Below are positions 1-5,386 of a stretch of DNA of 5,965 nucleotides, piece after piece. The stretch spans positions 1,699-7,663 of the forward strand of contig DIRG01000121.1 in assembly GCA_002427475.1 (NCBI GenBank), in the 5' to 3' direction. Each line of letters begins with the position of its first letter. The first letter of the stretch is position 1. The notes under the pieces are model-generated. The model saw only the letters and a list, made by a program, of their open reading frames with translations, made no database searches and was not told where the DNA came from. This DNA is from Mageeibacillus sp. UBA5442 (lineage in GTDB: Bacteria > Bacillota > Clostridia > Saccharofermentanales > DTU023). Made by a program: the position numbers and the translations under genes.

Positions 1-387
1 ACTATTATTATGTGCTTGTATCGAAAGCATACAGGGAGCCGGCGTGCTACTTTACATCGTGTAATTGGCGTCTTAAGCGGCGGTACTGCCGGAATGTTAC
101 TGGTCTTCATTGACAATTACTTGCAAATACCGCTGCTTTTTTACATTTTAATTGGCTTGGGCATCATGCTGAACTTCATCATATGTAAGTTAGCCCACAT
201 GCCTCCAATACAGGGACGGGTAAGTGGCATTAGTCTTTTGCTGGTAGCTCTGGTTTTTGAAGAAGGTTCACGTTACCAATATGCTTTGGAACGTTTGATC
301 AGCACATTGCTGGGAGCAGTTATCGCTCTATTGGCATCACTTGCCTGGGTAAAAATCAGTAAATGGCAAAAAGCGAGACGTGTTTAA
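1..387 (+). CDS. Aromatic acid exporter family (ArAE_1/FUSC-like) membrane protein, 3' part
   Basis: The reading frame is open from the first base, so this is the C-terminal 128 residues of a longer protein. The first in-frame ATG (10-12) is unlikely to be the true start, because the residues before and after it read as the end of a second membrane helix. Visible are an Arg-Val-Ile-Gly-x-Leu-x-Gly-Gly motif (about residues 20-28) leading into a helix, a very hydrophobic helix (about 44-62), another (about 74-86) and a last helix (about 98-115) preceded by a second Glu-Arg-Leu-Ile-x-Thr-Leu-Leu-Gly motif. This paired Arg/Gly-rich arrangement is typical of the ArAE_1 (DUF939) domain. The protein ends in a basic tail just after the last helix, so it is the short form without a large cytosolic domain. 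Family members are proposed to export aromatic acids; the substrate here is unknown. The permease start lies 36 bases downstream with no terminator between, suggesting one transcript. Confidence 0.72.
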   Translation, partial: TIIMCLYRKHTGSRRATLHRVIGVLSGGTAGMLLVFIDNYLQIPLLFYILIGLGIMLNFIICKLAHMPPIQGRVSGISLLLVALVFEEGSRYQYALERLISTLLGAVIALLASLAWVKISKWQKARRV

Positions 388-410
388 TAAACTTTTATTG
401 CGCTCTTAAG

Positions 411-418
411 AAAGGTGG
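411..418 (+). promoter_or_regulatory. Ribosome binding site that sets the permease start
   Basis: AAAGGTGG lies 5 bases before the GTG at 424-426. The upstream in-frame GTG at 415 falls inside this Shine-Dalgarno sequence and has no RBS of its own, so 424 is the better start. Confidence 0.65.
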
Positions 419-423
419 TAAAT

Positions 424-1746
424 GTGCGGGGAAAAACTACAAATAAATACGGACTCGATGAAAAACCTCCTCTAATGGCTACTCTTGTTTATGGCTTGCA
501 GTGGTTGGCAGTTAGTTTGCCTACAATTATCGTTATTGGTCAGACAGCTGCAAATATACATTTTTCTGATTCAGCCTCACAAATTAATTATATGCAGAAG
601 ATCTTTTTTCTAATGGCGCTTACCATGTTAGTGCAACTCTTTCTCGGTCACCGCTTGCCGGCAGTTGTGGGGCCGGCTTCAATCCTCTTGGTCGGCATTA
701 CCTCCAGTCAAAGTTCCAGCCTTGACAGCATCTACACCTCCGTTCTAATCGGAGGTATACTCTTAAGCTTGTTTTGCGTGACTGGTCTTTTCTCTAAAAT
801 TGAAGCCCTTTTTAACAAAAAGGTTGTCGCCACCATCTTGCTCCTGATCGCCTTAACTCTCTTACCGATGATTATAAATTTACTCTTTACGGTGCCAGCT
901 GCGGGATTGGAAATGTTCCATTTTGGTTTCGCCCTCGTCCTGCTCCTGCTCATGTTCATTGCCAATCGATATCTAAAGGGCATTTGGAAATCAACTTTAA
1001 TTATATGGACACTGATAATAAGTAGTATCGTATATATTGTCTTAGTTCCCGAATACGCTTGGATGTCAGGAGGATCTCTCTTAAGTTTTTCAAATTTCTT
1101 TGCCGGTTTAAATTTCAGTTTCTCCTTGGATGCAGGAGTTTTAATATCCTTCCTCGTCTGCTTTATTGCCTTGTCTATCAATGATTTAGGTACAATTCAG
1201 GCTCTAGGTCAACTTATTAATGCCCCGCAAATGGATAAGAGACTAAGTTCCGGAATAACCGTTACAGGTATTTTCAATATCTTAGCGGGCTTTCTGGGAG
1301 TTATAGGACCTGTAAACTACGCTCTCAGTTCAGGAGTCATCGCTACTACCGGTGTAGCTTCACGTTTCACCCTAGTACCTGCAGGGCTATCAATACTGAT
1401 CATCTCCTTTATGCCTGGAGTTATTTCGTTTTTAGGGGGAATACCACCGCTAATTATTGGCGTGATTTTCCTTTATATTATGTGTTCGCAAGTAGCAGCA
1501 GGTTTAGTGACAGCTTTTGCTGAGGAAGATTTTTCTATCGATGATGGCTTGACCATTGGCATTCCGATTATGCTTGGCTTAACTGTCGCCTTCCTACCGG
1601 AAGCAGTGGAGACTGCCCTCCCCAACCTGCTACGGCCTATTTTTGCGAATGGCTTTGTTGTGGGAACAATCACGGTTCTGATCACAGAACACCTCATTTT
1701 TAGAAAAAGAAAAATAAAAACAATAGCGGCAGTTAATTTAGATTAA
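424..1746 (+). CDS. NCS2-family nucleobase (uracil/xanthine-type) permease, divergent
   Basis: Integral membrane transporter of 440 residues, the usual size for NCS2 cation symporters that import uracil, xanthine or other purines. The N-terminus has the family hallmark Tyr-Gly-Leu-Asp-Glu-x-Pro-Pro (residues 9-16) followed by Tyr-Gly-Leu-Gln (23-26) in the first helix, Val-Gly-Pro-Ala-Ser in helix 3 (about 82-86), and many further hydrophobic helices consistent with the 12-14 segment fold. It is unusual in the substrate region. Trp27 stands where a His is common. The helix-8 Glu is replaced by Asn253 in the Ser-Ile-Asn-Asp stretch. The helix-10 signature [QEP]NxGxxxxT[RKG] reads Leu301-Ser302-Ser-Gly304, ending Thr309-Gly310. 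The fold is clear but the cargo is not predictable. GTG start chosen from the RBS at 411-418. It probably shares a transcript with the upstream exporter and is convergent with the aldolase gene, ending in a shared hairpin. Confidence 0.85.
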   Translation: MRGKTTNKYGLDEKPPLMATLVYGLQWLAVSLPTIIVIGQTAANIHFSDSASQINYMQKIFFLMALTMLVQLFLGHRLPAVVGPASILLVGITSSQSSSLDSIYTSVLIGGILLSLFCVTGLFSKIEALFNKKVVATILLLIALTLLPMIINLLFTVPAAGLEMFHFGFALVLLLLMFIANRYLKGIWKSTLIIWTLIISSIVYIVLVPEYAWMSGGSLLSFSNFFAGLNFSFSLDAGVLISFLVCFIALSINDLGTIQALGQLINAPQMDKRLSSGITVTGIFNILAGFLGVIGPVNYALSSGVIATTGVASRFTLVPAGLSILIISFMPGVISFLGGIPPLIIGVIFLYIMCSQVAAGLVTAFAEEDFSIDDGLTIGIPIMLGLTVAFLPEAVETALPNLLRPIFANGFVVGTITVLITEHLIFRKRKIKTIAAVNLD

Positions 1747-1751
1747 CTGCC
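1728..1751. terminator. Hairpin between convergent permease and aldolase genes, probable bidirectional terminator
   Basis: Perfect 9-bp inverted repeat GGCAGTTAA / TTAACTGCC (1728-1736 and 1743-1751) with a 6-base loop. It contains the permease TAA stop and touches the aldolase stop. In the minus direction it is followed, after about 7 bases, by a long T-rich run (complement of 1699-1721). In the plus direction it is followed by a shorter T-rich stretch. It should therefore end the aldolase transcript well and the permease transcript moderately. Confidence 0.7.
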
Positions 1752-2416
1752 TAGATTTCTTCGTGCTCTTCCATTCGTTTGCCATAGTTCTTAAATCTGT
1801 CCATCATGAGATTCATCTCTCCTTCGGTTAATAGTACGGGATCTCCTATAGCCTTAACTTGCGTATACAAACGACAGCAGAATTCGATTTGATCTGTAAT
1901 TGCAAGTGCTTCGCCAAGATTGCCGCCACCACATATAAGTCCGTGATTTGCAAGCAAGGTGGCTTTTCTGTCCTTCATGGCTTCATATGCATTTTTTGCC
2001 AGCTGAACTGTCCCGTAGGTGGCGTACTCAGCGCAACGGACATTCGGTCCAGCAAACGCAACGAGGTAGTGTAGAGGAGGCAACTCATGCCCAAGACAAG
2101 CTAACGTAGTTGCATATGGTGTATGCGTGTGAATAATCGCATCAAGATCATCACGATATTTATAAAAAATACGGTGCATATCTAATTCACTGGATGGAAC
2201 CGCTTCACCCTCGACAATGCGGCCTGTTTCAACATCGATCAAAATTATTTGATCAGGTTTAATGTCGTAATACGCAATACCGCTTGGGGTGATAGCCATA
2301 GTATTGCTTTTTCTATCGAATACGCTCAAATTACCGCCCGTCCCAGTTGTCAAGTTCATATCCAGCAACTTCTTTCCATATTCAATCAGTTCGATCCTTA
2401 CTTCTTCAAGTTTCAT
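1751..2416 (-). CDS. Class II aldolase (FucA-like); probable 5-(methylthio)ribulose-1-P / 5-deoxyribulose-1-P aldolase
   Basis: Cytosolic zinc-dependent aldolase of 221 residues, close to L-fuculose-1-phosphate aldolase (215). Visible are the phosphate-binding Thr-Gly-Thr-Gly-Gly-Asn-Leu-Ser (24-31) and Thr-Pro-Ser-Gly (43-46), the Ser-Ser-Glu loop with catalytic Glu77, zinc ligands His96 and His98 (His-Thr-His) and the third zinc ligand His158 in Ala-Asn-His-Gly-Leu. All active-site residues are intact. Beside mtnA, the best inference is the DHAP-shunt aldolase (Ald2/DrdA type), which splits 5-methylthioribulose-1-phosphate or 5-deoxyribulose-1-phosphate into DHAP plus an aldehyde. The methionine-salvage dehydratase MtnB is a relative, but no other late salvage gene is nearby. 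Fuculose-phosphate or rhamnulose-phosphate aldolase cannot be ruled out by sequence alone. The start is fixed by GGAGGA at 2421-2426. Confidence 0.85.
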   Translation of the reverse strand: MKLEEVRIELIEYGKKLLDMNLTTGTGGNLSVFDRKSNTMAITPSGIAYYDIKPDQIILIDVETGRIVEGEAVPSSELDMHRIFYKYRDDLDAIIHTHTPYATTLACLGHELPPLHYLVAFAGPNVRCAEYATYGTVQLAKNAYEAMKDRKATLLANHGLICGGGNLGEALAITDQIEFCCRLYTQVKAIGDPVLLTEGEMNLMMDRFKNYGKRMEEHEEI

Positions 2417-2492
2417 AATTTCCTCCGTAAAACTACTTTAGGATGTTAGGCAACGCAATGTGTGAAAATTCTGTATCCAGAACCATCAGATT

Positions 2493-2521
2493 AGTATACT
2501 TTATCATGAAAAATCTGTCGG
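2493..2521 (-). promoter_or_regulatory. Promoter of the aldolase gene
   Basis: On the minus strand, CCGACA (2516-2521, four of six match to TTGACA) and TATACT (2493-2498, five of six match to TATAAT) are separated by exactly 17 bases. Transcription would start near 2486, giving a leader of about 70 nt. The aldolase could thus be expressed independently of mtnA. Confidence 0.55.
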
Positions 2522-2560
2522 AATTTTTTTCTCATCTTCATAAAAGAAAAGCTGAAACTC

Positions 2561-2592
2561 CAAGAGGCTGCTAAAGGGTCAGCTGCCTCTTG
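2561..2592 (-). terminator. Hairpin in the mtnA-aldolase gap, weak terminator or attenuator
   Basis: CAAGAGGC (2561-2568) pairs with GCCTCTTG (2585-2592), extended past one mismatch by two more pairs, with a loop of about 10 bases. On the minus strand the T-rich stretch (TTTCAGCTTTTCTTTT) begins a few bases after the stem rather than directly, so it is not a canonical terminator. It lies 49 bases beyond the mtnA stop and upstream of the aldolase promoter, which fits partial termination of the mtnA transcript. A smaller 6-bp stem (ATCTCC/GGAGAT, 2611-2634) without a T-run lies between it and mtnA. Confidence 0.4.
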
Positions 2593-2640
2593 AAAAAATC
2601 TTATGTTTCCATCTCCAGACCAGTTTCAGGAGATTGTTTT

Positions 2641-3708
2641 TCAGTCTTCGAACAGGGCTGCAATACTTTCAGTGAACGGAGCGCGGGCAATACCCTTCTC
2701 CGTAATGATTCCTGCGATTAGTGAATTATCCGTTACATCAAAAGCCGGGTTATAGCATTTGACACCTTCGGGAGCCATCGGCTTTTCATAGAATTTCTCT
2801 TTAATCTCCGAAGGATCACGTAGTTCTATTTCAATGTCGTCACCAGTCTTGCAGTTCATATCTATAGTTGAGGTCGGGCCGAGCACGTAGAATGGGATTC
2901 CATAATGTTTTGCCAAGATAGCGACGCCGCTTGTTCCGATCTTGTTAGCGGCATCTCCGTTGGCAGCAACACGGTCGCAACCGACGAATACAGCATCTAC
3001 CCAACCATTCTTCATGACGATGCTCGCCATATTGTCGCAGATAAGTGTGACGTCTACACCTGCTGAATGTAATTCAAAGCTTGTCAGTCTGGCGCCTTGG
3101 AGCAAGGGTCGAGTCTCATCGGCAAACACACGAAAATTCATGCCTTTTTCTTTGCCTAAGAGCAGTGGTCCTAAGGCTGTGCCGTATTTCGAGGTAGCCA
3201 AGGGTCCGGCATTACAATGCGTCAGGACACCATCTCCATCCTTGAGCAAAGTCAAACCATGCTCAGAAATAGCAGTACACATTGCGATGTCTTCTTCCTG
3301 AATGCTAACTGCTTCTTTTTCCAAAAGATCAAGAATTTCAGAAATGGTTTTCTCTTGATTTTCTACAACTACCTTCTCCATGCGACGAAGTGCCCAGCTC
3401 AAGTTGACAGCTGTAGGCCTTGAAGAGTCAATATATTCTTTCTGTTTACGGAATTCAGCAAAAAACTCAGCGTAGTCATCTGTCTTAATCTGCTGTGCAA
3501 GTACATAGATGCCGTAGGCTGCAGCAATACCAATAGCTGGTGCCCCTCTTACTTTGAGGAAAAAGATGGCATCAAAGAGTTCTTTAGGAGTTTCCACTTT
3601 AATGTATTCCAGCTTATTTGGCAGCTGAGTCTGGTCGATCAAAATCAGCGCCTTCTTATCATTTGAAAGTTTTACGTTGTCGAGATTTATAATTTTCGTT
3701 GTATCCAT
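2641..3708 (-). CDS. mtnA: S-methyl-5-thioribose-1-phosphate isomerase (MtnA)
   Basis: Cytosolic aldose-ketose isomerase, 355 residues against about 353 in Bacillus subtilis. It converts 5-methylthioribose-1-phosphate to the ribulose form, and homologues also accept 5-deoxyribose-1-phosphate. Family motifs are all present: Arg-Gly-Ala-Pro-Ala-Ile-Gly (54-60), Ser-Arg-Pro-Thr-Ala-Val-Asn-Leu (96-103), His-Cys-Asn-Ala-Gly with catalytic Cys165, Asp-Glu-Thr-Arg-Pro (197-201), Gly-Cys-Asp-Arg with catalytic Asp245, and Asn-Lys-Ile-Gly-Thr (255-259). Cys165 and Asp245 correspond to Cys160 and Asp240 of the B. subtilis enzyme. The related ribose-1,5-bisphosphate isomerase and eIF2B subunits are less likely, given the length and the complete MtnA motif set. 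ATG at 3708 is preceded by AAAGGTGT. It is upstream of, and co-oriented with, the class II aldolase (224-base gap), pointing to the DHAP shunt rather than the full aerobic methionine salvage pathway. Confidence 0.93.
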   Translation of the reverse strand: MDTTKIINLDNVKLSNDKKALILIDQTQLPNKLEYIKVETPKELFDAIFFLKVRGAPAIGIAAAYGIYVLAQQIKTDDYAEFFAEFRKQKEYIDSSRPTAVNLSWALRRMEKVVVENQEKTISEILDLLEKEAVSIQEEDIAMCTAISEHGLTLLKDGDGVLTHCNAGPLATSKYGTALGPLLLGKEKGMNFRVFADETRPLLQGARLTSFELHSAGVDVTLICDNMASIVMKNGWVDAVFVGCDRVAANGDAANKIGTSGVAILAKHYGIPFYVLGPTSTIDMNCKTGDDIEIELRDPSEIKEKFYEKPMAPEGVKCYNPAFDVTDNSLIAGIITEKGIARAPFTESIAALFED

Positions 3709-3911
3709 TTATACACCTTTCGTTATTTATATTATGAATTATATTTTTCGTAAGATATTGGCCATATTTTTTCTGACCATACTGGTTTTCGACAAATCCT
3801 AGCATACACTGCATATCGCTCTCTGAGATAGCAATAGGAACTTTGCTTGCCTACAGAAGCGCATATAATTGCGCAGTTATTTTATTACCGTGGCGATTCT
3901 GAAAACCCTAC
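3709..3911 (-). promoter_or_regulatory. Long structured mtnA leader, candidate cis-regulatory RNA
   Basis: If transcription starts about 7 bases after the TATAAT at 3918-3923, mtnA carries a leader of roughly 200 nt. On the minus-strand RNA, UCCUA/UAGGA (3835-3839 with 3797-3801) encloses a directly abutting stem UUGCU/AGCGA (3830-3834 with 3816-3820, one G-U) with a 9-base loop and a 14-base segment holding two UAUGC repeats. A further hairpin, 5-bp TGCGC/GCGCA with a 6-base loop, is at 3859-3874. I do not recognise the conserved core of the SAM-I (S-box), purine, preQ1 or other common riboswitches. There is no strong terminator before the gene, so any control would more likely act on translation. 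A second exact TATAAT at 3738-3743 could give a short alternative leader, but it lacks a convincing -35. Confidence 0.3.
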
Positions 3912-3917
3912 TATCAT

Positions 3918-3946
3918 ATTATACTTAGCTTCCAAATAAAGGACAA
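3918..3946 (-). promoter_or_regulatory. Promoter upstream of mtnA
   Basis: The minus strand reads TTGTCC (3941-3946, four of six match to TTGACA), a 17-base spacer and an exact TATAAT (3918-3923). This is the best sigma-A-type promoter in the 364-base gap between mtnA and yjdM, and the only well-formed one directed at mtnA. Confidence 0.6.
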
Positions 3947-4009
3947 CTAAACTCAGATATTTCAGCTTTATGAAAACATTTCGTAACATTTTTACTTACG
4001 TTGCCCCTG

Positions 4010-4030
4010 CGAATAATTGGTAATAATTCG
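4010..4030. repeat. Imperfect 21-bp palindrome over the yjdM promoter, possible operator
   Basis: CGAATAATT (4010-4018) and AATAATTCG (4022-4030) are inverted repeats matching at 8 of 9 positions around a 3-base centre. The palindrome covers the proposed -35 box of yjdM (4017-4022), a position suited to a repressor site. The AT-rich content means chance is possible. Confidence 0.35.
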
Positions 4031-4046
4031 TCCAATCAAATACACT
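4017..4046 (+). promoter_or_regulatory. Probable yjdM promoter
   Basis: TTGGTA (4017-4022) and TACACT (4041-4046), each four of six to consensus, are separated by 18 bases. The start would be near 4053, leaving about 20 bases including the RBS AAGGAG (4061-4066). It is a weak match, chosen mainly for position. Confidence 0.35.
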
Positions 4047-4072
4047 AGATCGGAGCATGGAAGGAGAACACA

Positions 4073-4432
4073 ATGGAAAAACTAGAAAATTGTCCAAAAT
4101 GCAATTCTGAATACACATATGAAGTTGATCACTTACTACACTGCCCGGAGTGTTTTCATGAATGGAATCCGGAGATAGATGCCGCAAAAGAAGCTGAAAG
4201 AGAAGCTGCCAAGCAAATTAGAGATGCCAATGGTAATATCTTGTCCGATGGCGATACGGTCTCAGTCATACAAGATTTGAAGCTCAAAGCTAACATGACA
4301 ATTAAAAGGGGCACCATCGTCAAGAATATTCGCTTGATAGAAAACCCGAGTGACGGCATTCATAATATCGACTGCAAAATCGATGGTTTCGGCGATATGC
4401 TCCTCAAGTCCAGCGTTGTGAAAAAAGTTTGA
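4073..4432 (+). CDS. yjdM: YjdM/PhnA-family zinc-ribbon protein
   Basis: Small cytosolic protein of 119 residues; the E. coli relative is 111. The N-terminus is a zinc ribbon with Cys7-Pro-Lys-Cys10 and Cys24-Pro-Glu-Cys27, followed by a Glu-Trp-Asn conserved in the family. A charged Ala/Glu/Lys linker (about 37-48) is slightly longer than in E. coli. The C-terminal domain (about 50-119) contains Asp-Ala-Asn-Gly-Asn, Gly-Asp-x-Val, Asp-Leu-Lys-x-Lys, Val-Lys-Asn-Ile-Arg-Leu and His-Asn-Ile-Asp-Cys-Lys-Ile-Asp-Gly-Phe-Gly, nearly identical to the family consensus. Despite the old name, it is not the phosphonoacetate hydrolase and is not required for phosphonate breakdown by C-P lyase; its molecular role is unclear. 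It stands alone, between divergent mtnA and convergent phosphatase genes, with no phosphonate genes in view. Start supported by AAGGAG six bases upstream. Confidence 0.92.
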   Translation: MEKLENCPKCNSEYTYEVDHLLHCPECFHEWNPEIDAAKEAEREAAKQIRDANGNILSDGDTVSVIQDLKLKANMTIKRGTIVKNIRLIENPSDGIHNIDCKIDGFGDMLLKSSVVKKV

Positions 4433-4463
4433 TTCTCTGCGGACTGAGCTGAAAACAGCATAT

Positions 4464-4484
4464 GTAAAACGGCTTTACTTTTTT
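4464..4484 (+). terminator. Weak intrinsic terminator after yjdM
   Basis: GTAAA (4464-4468) and TTTAC (4474-4478) form a 5-bp stem with a 5-base loop, immediately followed by six T residues (4479-4484). A 4-bp GCTG-AAAA-CAGC hairpin (4448-4459) precedes it. The stem is short and AT-rich, so efficiency is doubtful. It sits just before the stop of the convergent phosphatase gene. Confidence 0.45.
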
Positions 4485-5250
4485 AAAAACCTATAAAATT
4501 TTTGATTTTTGCATACATCTTGGGGCCGGCAGCAAGGATGCTCGTTGTACGAGTGAGAGGCGGCTCCTCGCCGTCTAGAGTCGTGACTGTCACACCAGCT
4601 TCACGGGCAATCAGGAGACCGGCTGCAATGTCCCAAGGATTAATAGCAAACTCAAAATAACCGCCCTGACGGCCACTCGCTACATAGCAGAGATCTAAGG
4701 CAGCAGAACCCAGCCGGCGGATGTCTCCCTCTTCCATAATTTTCGCTATCAGGCGTACAGTTGGCTCGATGCTATTTGGATCGTAAGGAGAACCGCCAAC
4801 GCCGAAGACCGCTTCACCTAACGCGAAATCCGGGTTCTTGAGGCGGTCTCCATTCAGATAAGATCCTTGGCCTACTTCAGCCCAGTACATCTCGTCCACT
4901 ACAGGATTGTAGACAACTCCCTGTACAATTTCGCCCTGCTCCAGAACAGCTACGCTGATACAAAAATGGGGAATGCCAAAGATAAAATTCGAAGTACCGT
5001 CAATAGGATCAACCAAAAACCCGCGCTGTTCATATCGATACTCGACTTGTTCCTCGCCCATAAAGTGCCGGTCCGGCCAGAGCTCCTGAAAGCGTGATTC
5101 AAGAAAATCTTGGACTTCAACGTCGTATTTCGTCACCAAATCTTTCTGACTTGTTTTGGAGCGGATCTGCTCCGGTGTCAGGTTCGCCTGCGAAATAATC
5201 TCACCTGCCTCGCGCACAATTTCCTTTAATTTTTCAAGATCAACAAACAT
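4483..5250 (-). CDS. Inositol monophosphatase family (SuhB-like) phosphatase
   Basis: Cytosolic Mg2+-dependent, lithium-sensitive-type sugar or inositol phosphatase, 255 residues from the preferred start, the normal family length. The metal-binding motifs are complete: Gly-Glu-Glu (65-67), Asp81-Pro-Ile-Asp84-Gly-Thr-Ser-Asn-Phe (81-89) and Asn-Pro-Trp-Asp207-Ile-Ala-Ala-Gly (204-211). Glu66, Asp81, Asp84 and Asp207 correspond to the three-metal site. Likely substrates are inositol-1-phosphate or related sugar and nucleotide phosphates (the family includes 3'-phosphoadenosine-5'-phosphate phosphatases); the sequence does not decide. The frame is open further upstream to an ATG at 5304, but the strong RBS at 5259-5265 sits before the ATG at 5250, and the extra 18 residues look unrelated to the family. 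Divergent from the hydrolase gene and convergent with yjdM. Confidence 0.92.
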   Translation of the reverse strand: MFVDLEKLKEIVREAGEIISQANLTPEQIRSKTSQKDLVTKYDVEVQDFLESRFQELWPDRHFMGEEQVEYRYEQRGFLVDPIDGTSNFIFGIPHFCISVAVLEQGEIVQGVVYNPVVDEMYWAEVGQGSYLNGDRLKNPDFALGEAVFGVGGSPYDPNSIEPTVRLIAKIMEEGDIRRLGSAALDLCYVASGRQGGYFEFAINPWDIAAGLLIAREAGVTVTTLDGEEPPLTRTTSILAAGPKMYAKIKNFIGF

Positions 5251-5258
5251 ACTTAGCA

Positions 5259-5265
5259 CTCCTTT
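5259..5265 (-). promoter_or_regulatory. Ribosome binding site that sets the phosphatase start
   Basis: On the minus strand AAAGGAG lies 8 bases before the ATG at 5250, with a second G-rich purine run (GGGGAGG) just upstream. This favours 5250 over the in-frame ATG at 5304, which has no comparable RBS. Confidence 0.75.
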
Positions 5266-5307
5266 CCTCCCCACTATATCAAAGGCCTCCCGCTTCTGTG
5301 GCACAAA

Positions 5308-5342
5308 AAGTTCTTTAAACCTATAATATCAACTAAGAACTT
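5308..5342. repeat. 8-bp inverted repeat centred on a TATAAT box, candidate operator/promoter of the divergent pair
   Basis: AAGTTCTT (5308-5315) and AAGAACTT (5335-5342) are perfect inverted repeats separated by 19 bases. The centre (about 5325) coincides with an exact TATAAT on the plus strand (5322-5327), whose overlapping complement reads TATTAT on the minus strand. No convincing -35 is found at the right distance on either strand, which would fit activator-dependent or repressed transcription. Either transcript would start inside the repeat, so only one arm would be transcribed, making a DNA operator more likely than an RNA hairpin. Confidence 0.4.
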
Positions 5343-5386
5343 ATCTTATTCAGCGCGACATCCGCATAGCCATAAAAGGAGAGATT

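Noticed and set aside
732..1181. A 149-codon open frame on the minus strand inside the permease gene.
   Set aside because: It lies fully antisense to a clear NCS2 coding region, is rich in Lys/Arg/Ile as expected from complementing hydrophobic codons, and has no recognisable domain.
1751..2416. Methylthioribulose-1-phosphate dehydratase (MtnB) as the identity of the minus-strand aldolase-fold gene.
   Set aside because: The Ala-Asn-His-Gly-Leu third-ligand motif and phosphate-binding loops resemble FucA-type aldolases more, and no mtnC/W/X/D gene is present. It remains a lesser alternative until a tree is made.
2942..3301. A 119-codon open frame on the plus strand inside mtnA.
   Set aside because: Antisense to strongly conserved MtnA motifs, with a low-complexity Ser/Ala/Pro-rich translation and no family resemblance.
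3709..3946. A SAM-I (S-box) riboswitch in front of mtnA, as seen in some Bacillota.
   Set aside because: The conserved S-box core (such as the GGUGGAGGGA and GGCAACC elements) is not found on the minus strand of this interval.
5251..5304. An 18-residue N-terminal extension of the phosphatase starting at 5304.
   Set aside because: The strong Shine-Dalgarno at 5259-5265 lies inside this extension and points to the ATG at 5250, which gives the normal family length.
5299..5314. Exact TGGCAC, the -24 element of sigma-54 promoters, upstream of the hydrolase gene.
   Set aside because: The -12 element at the required distance reads GTTCT instead of TTGCA/T, and no activator gene is nearby.
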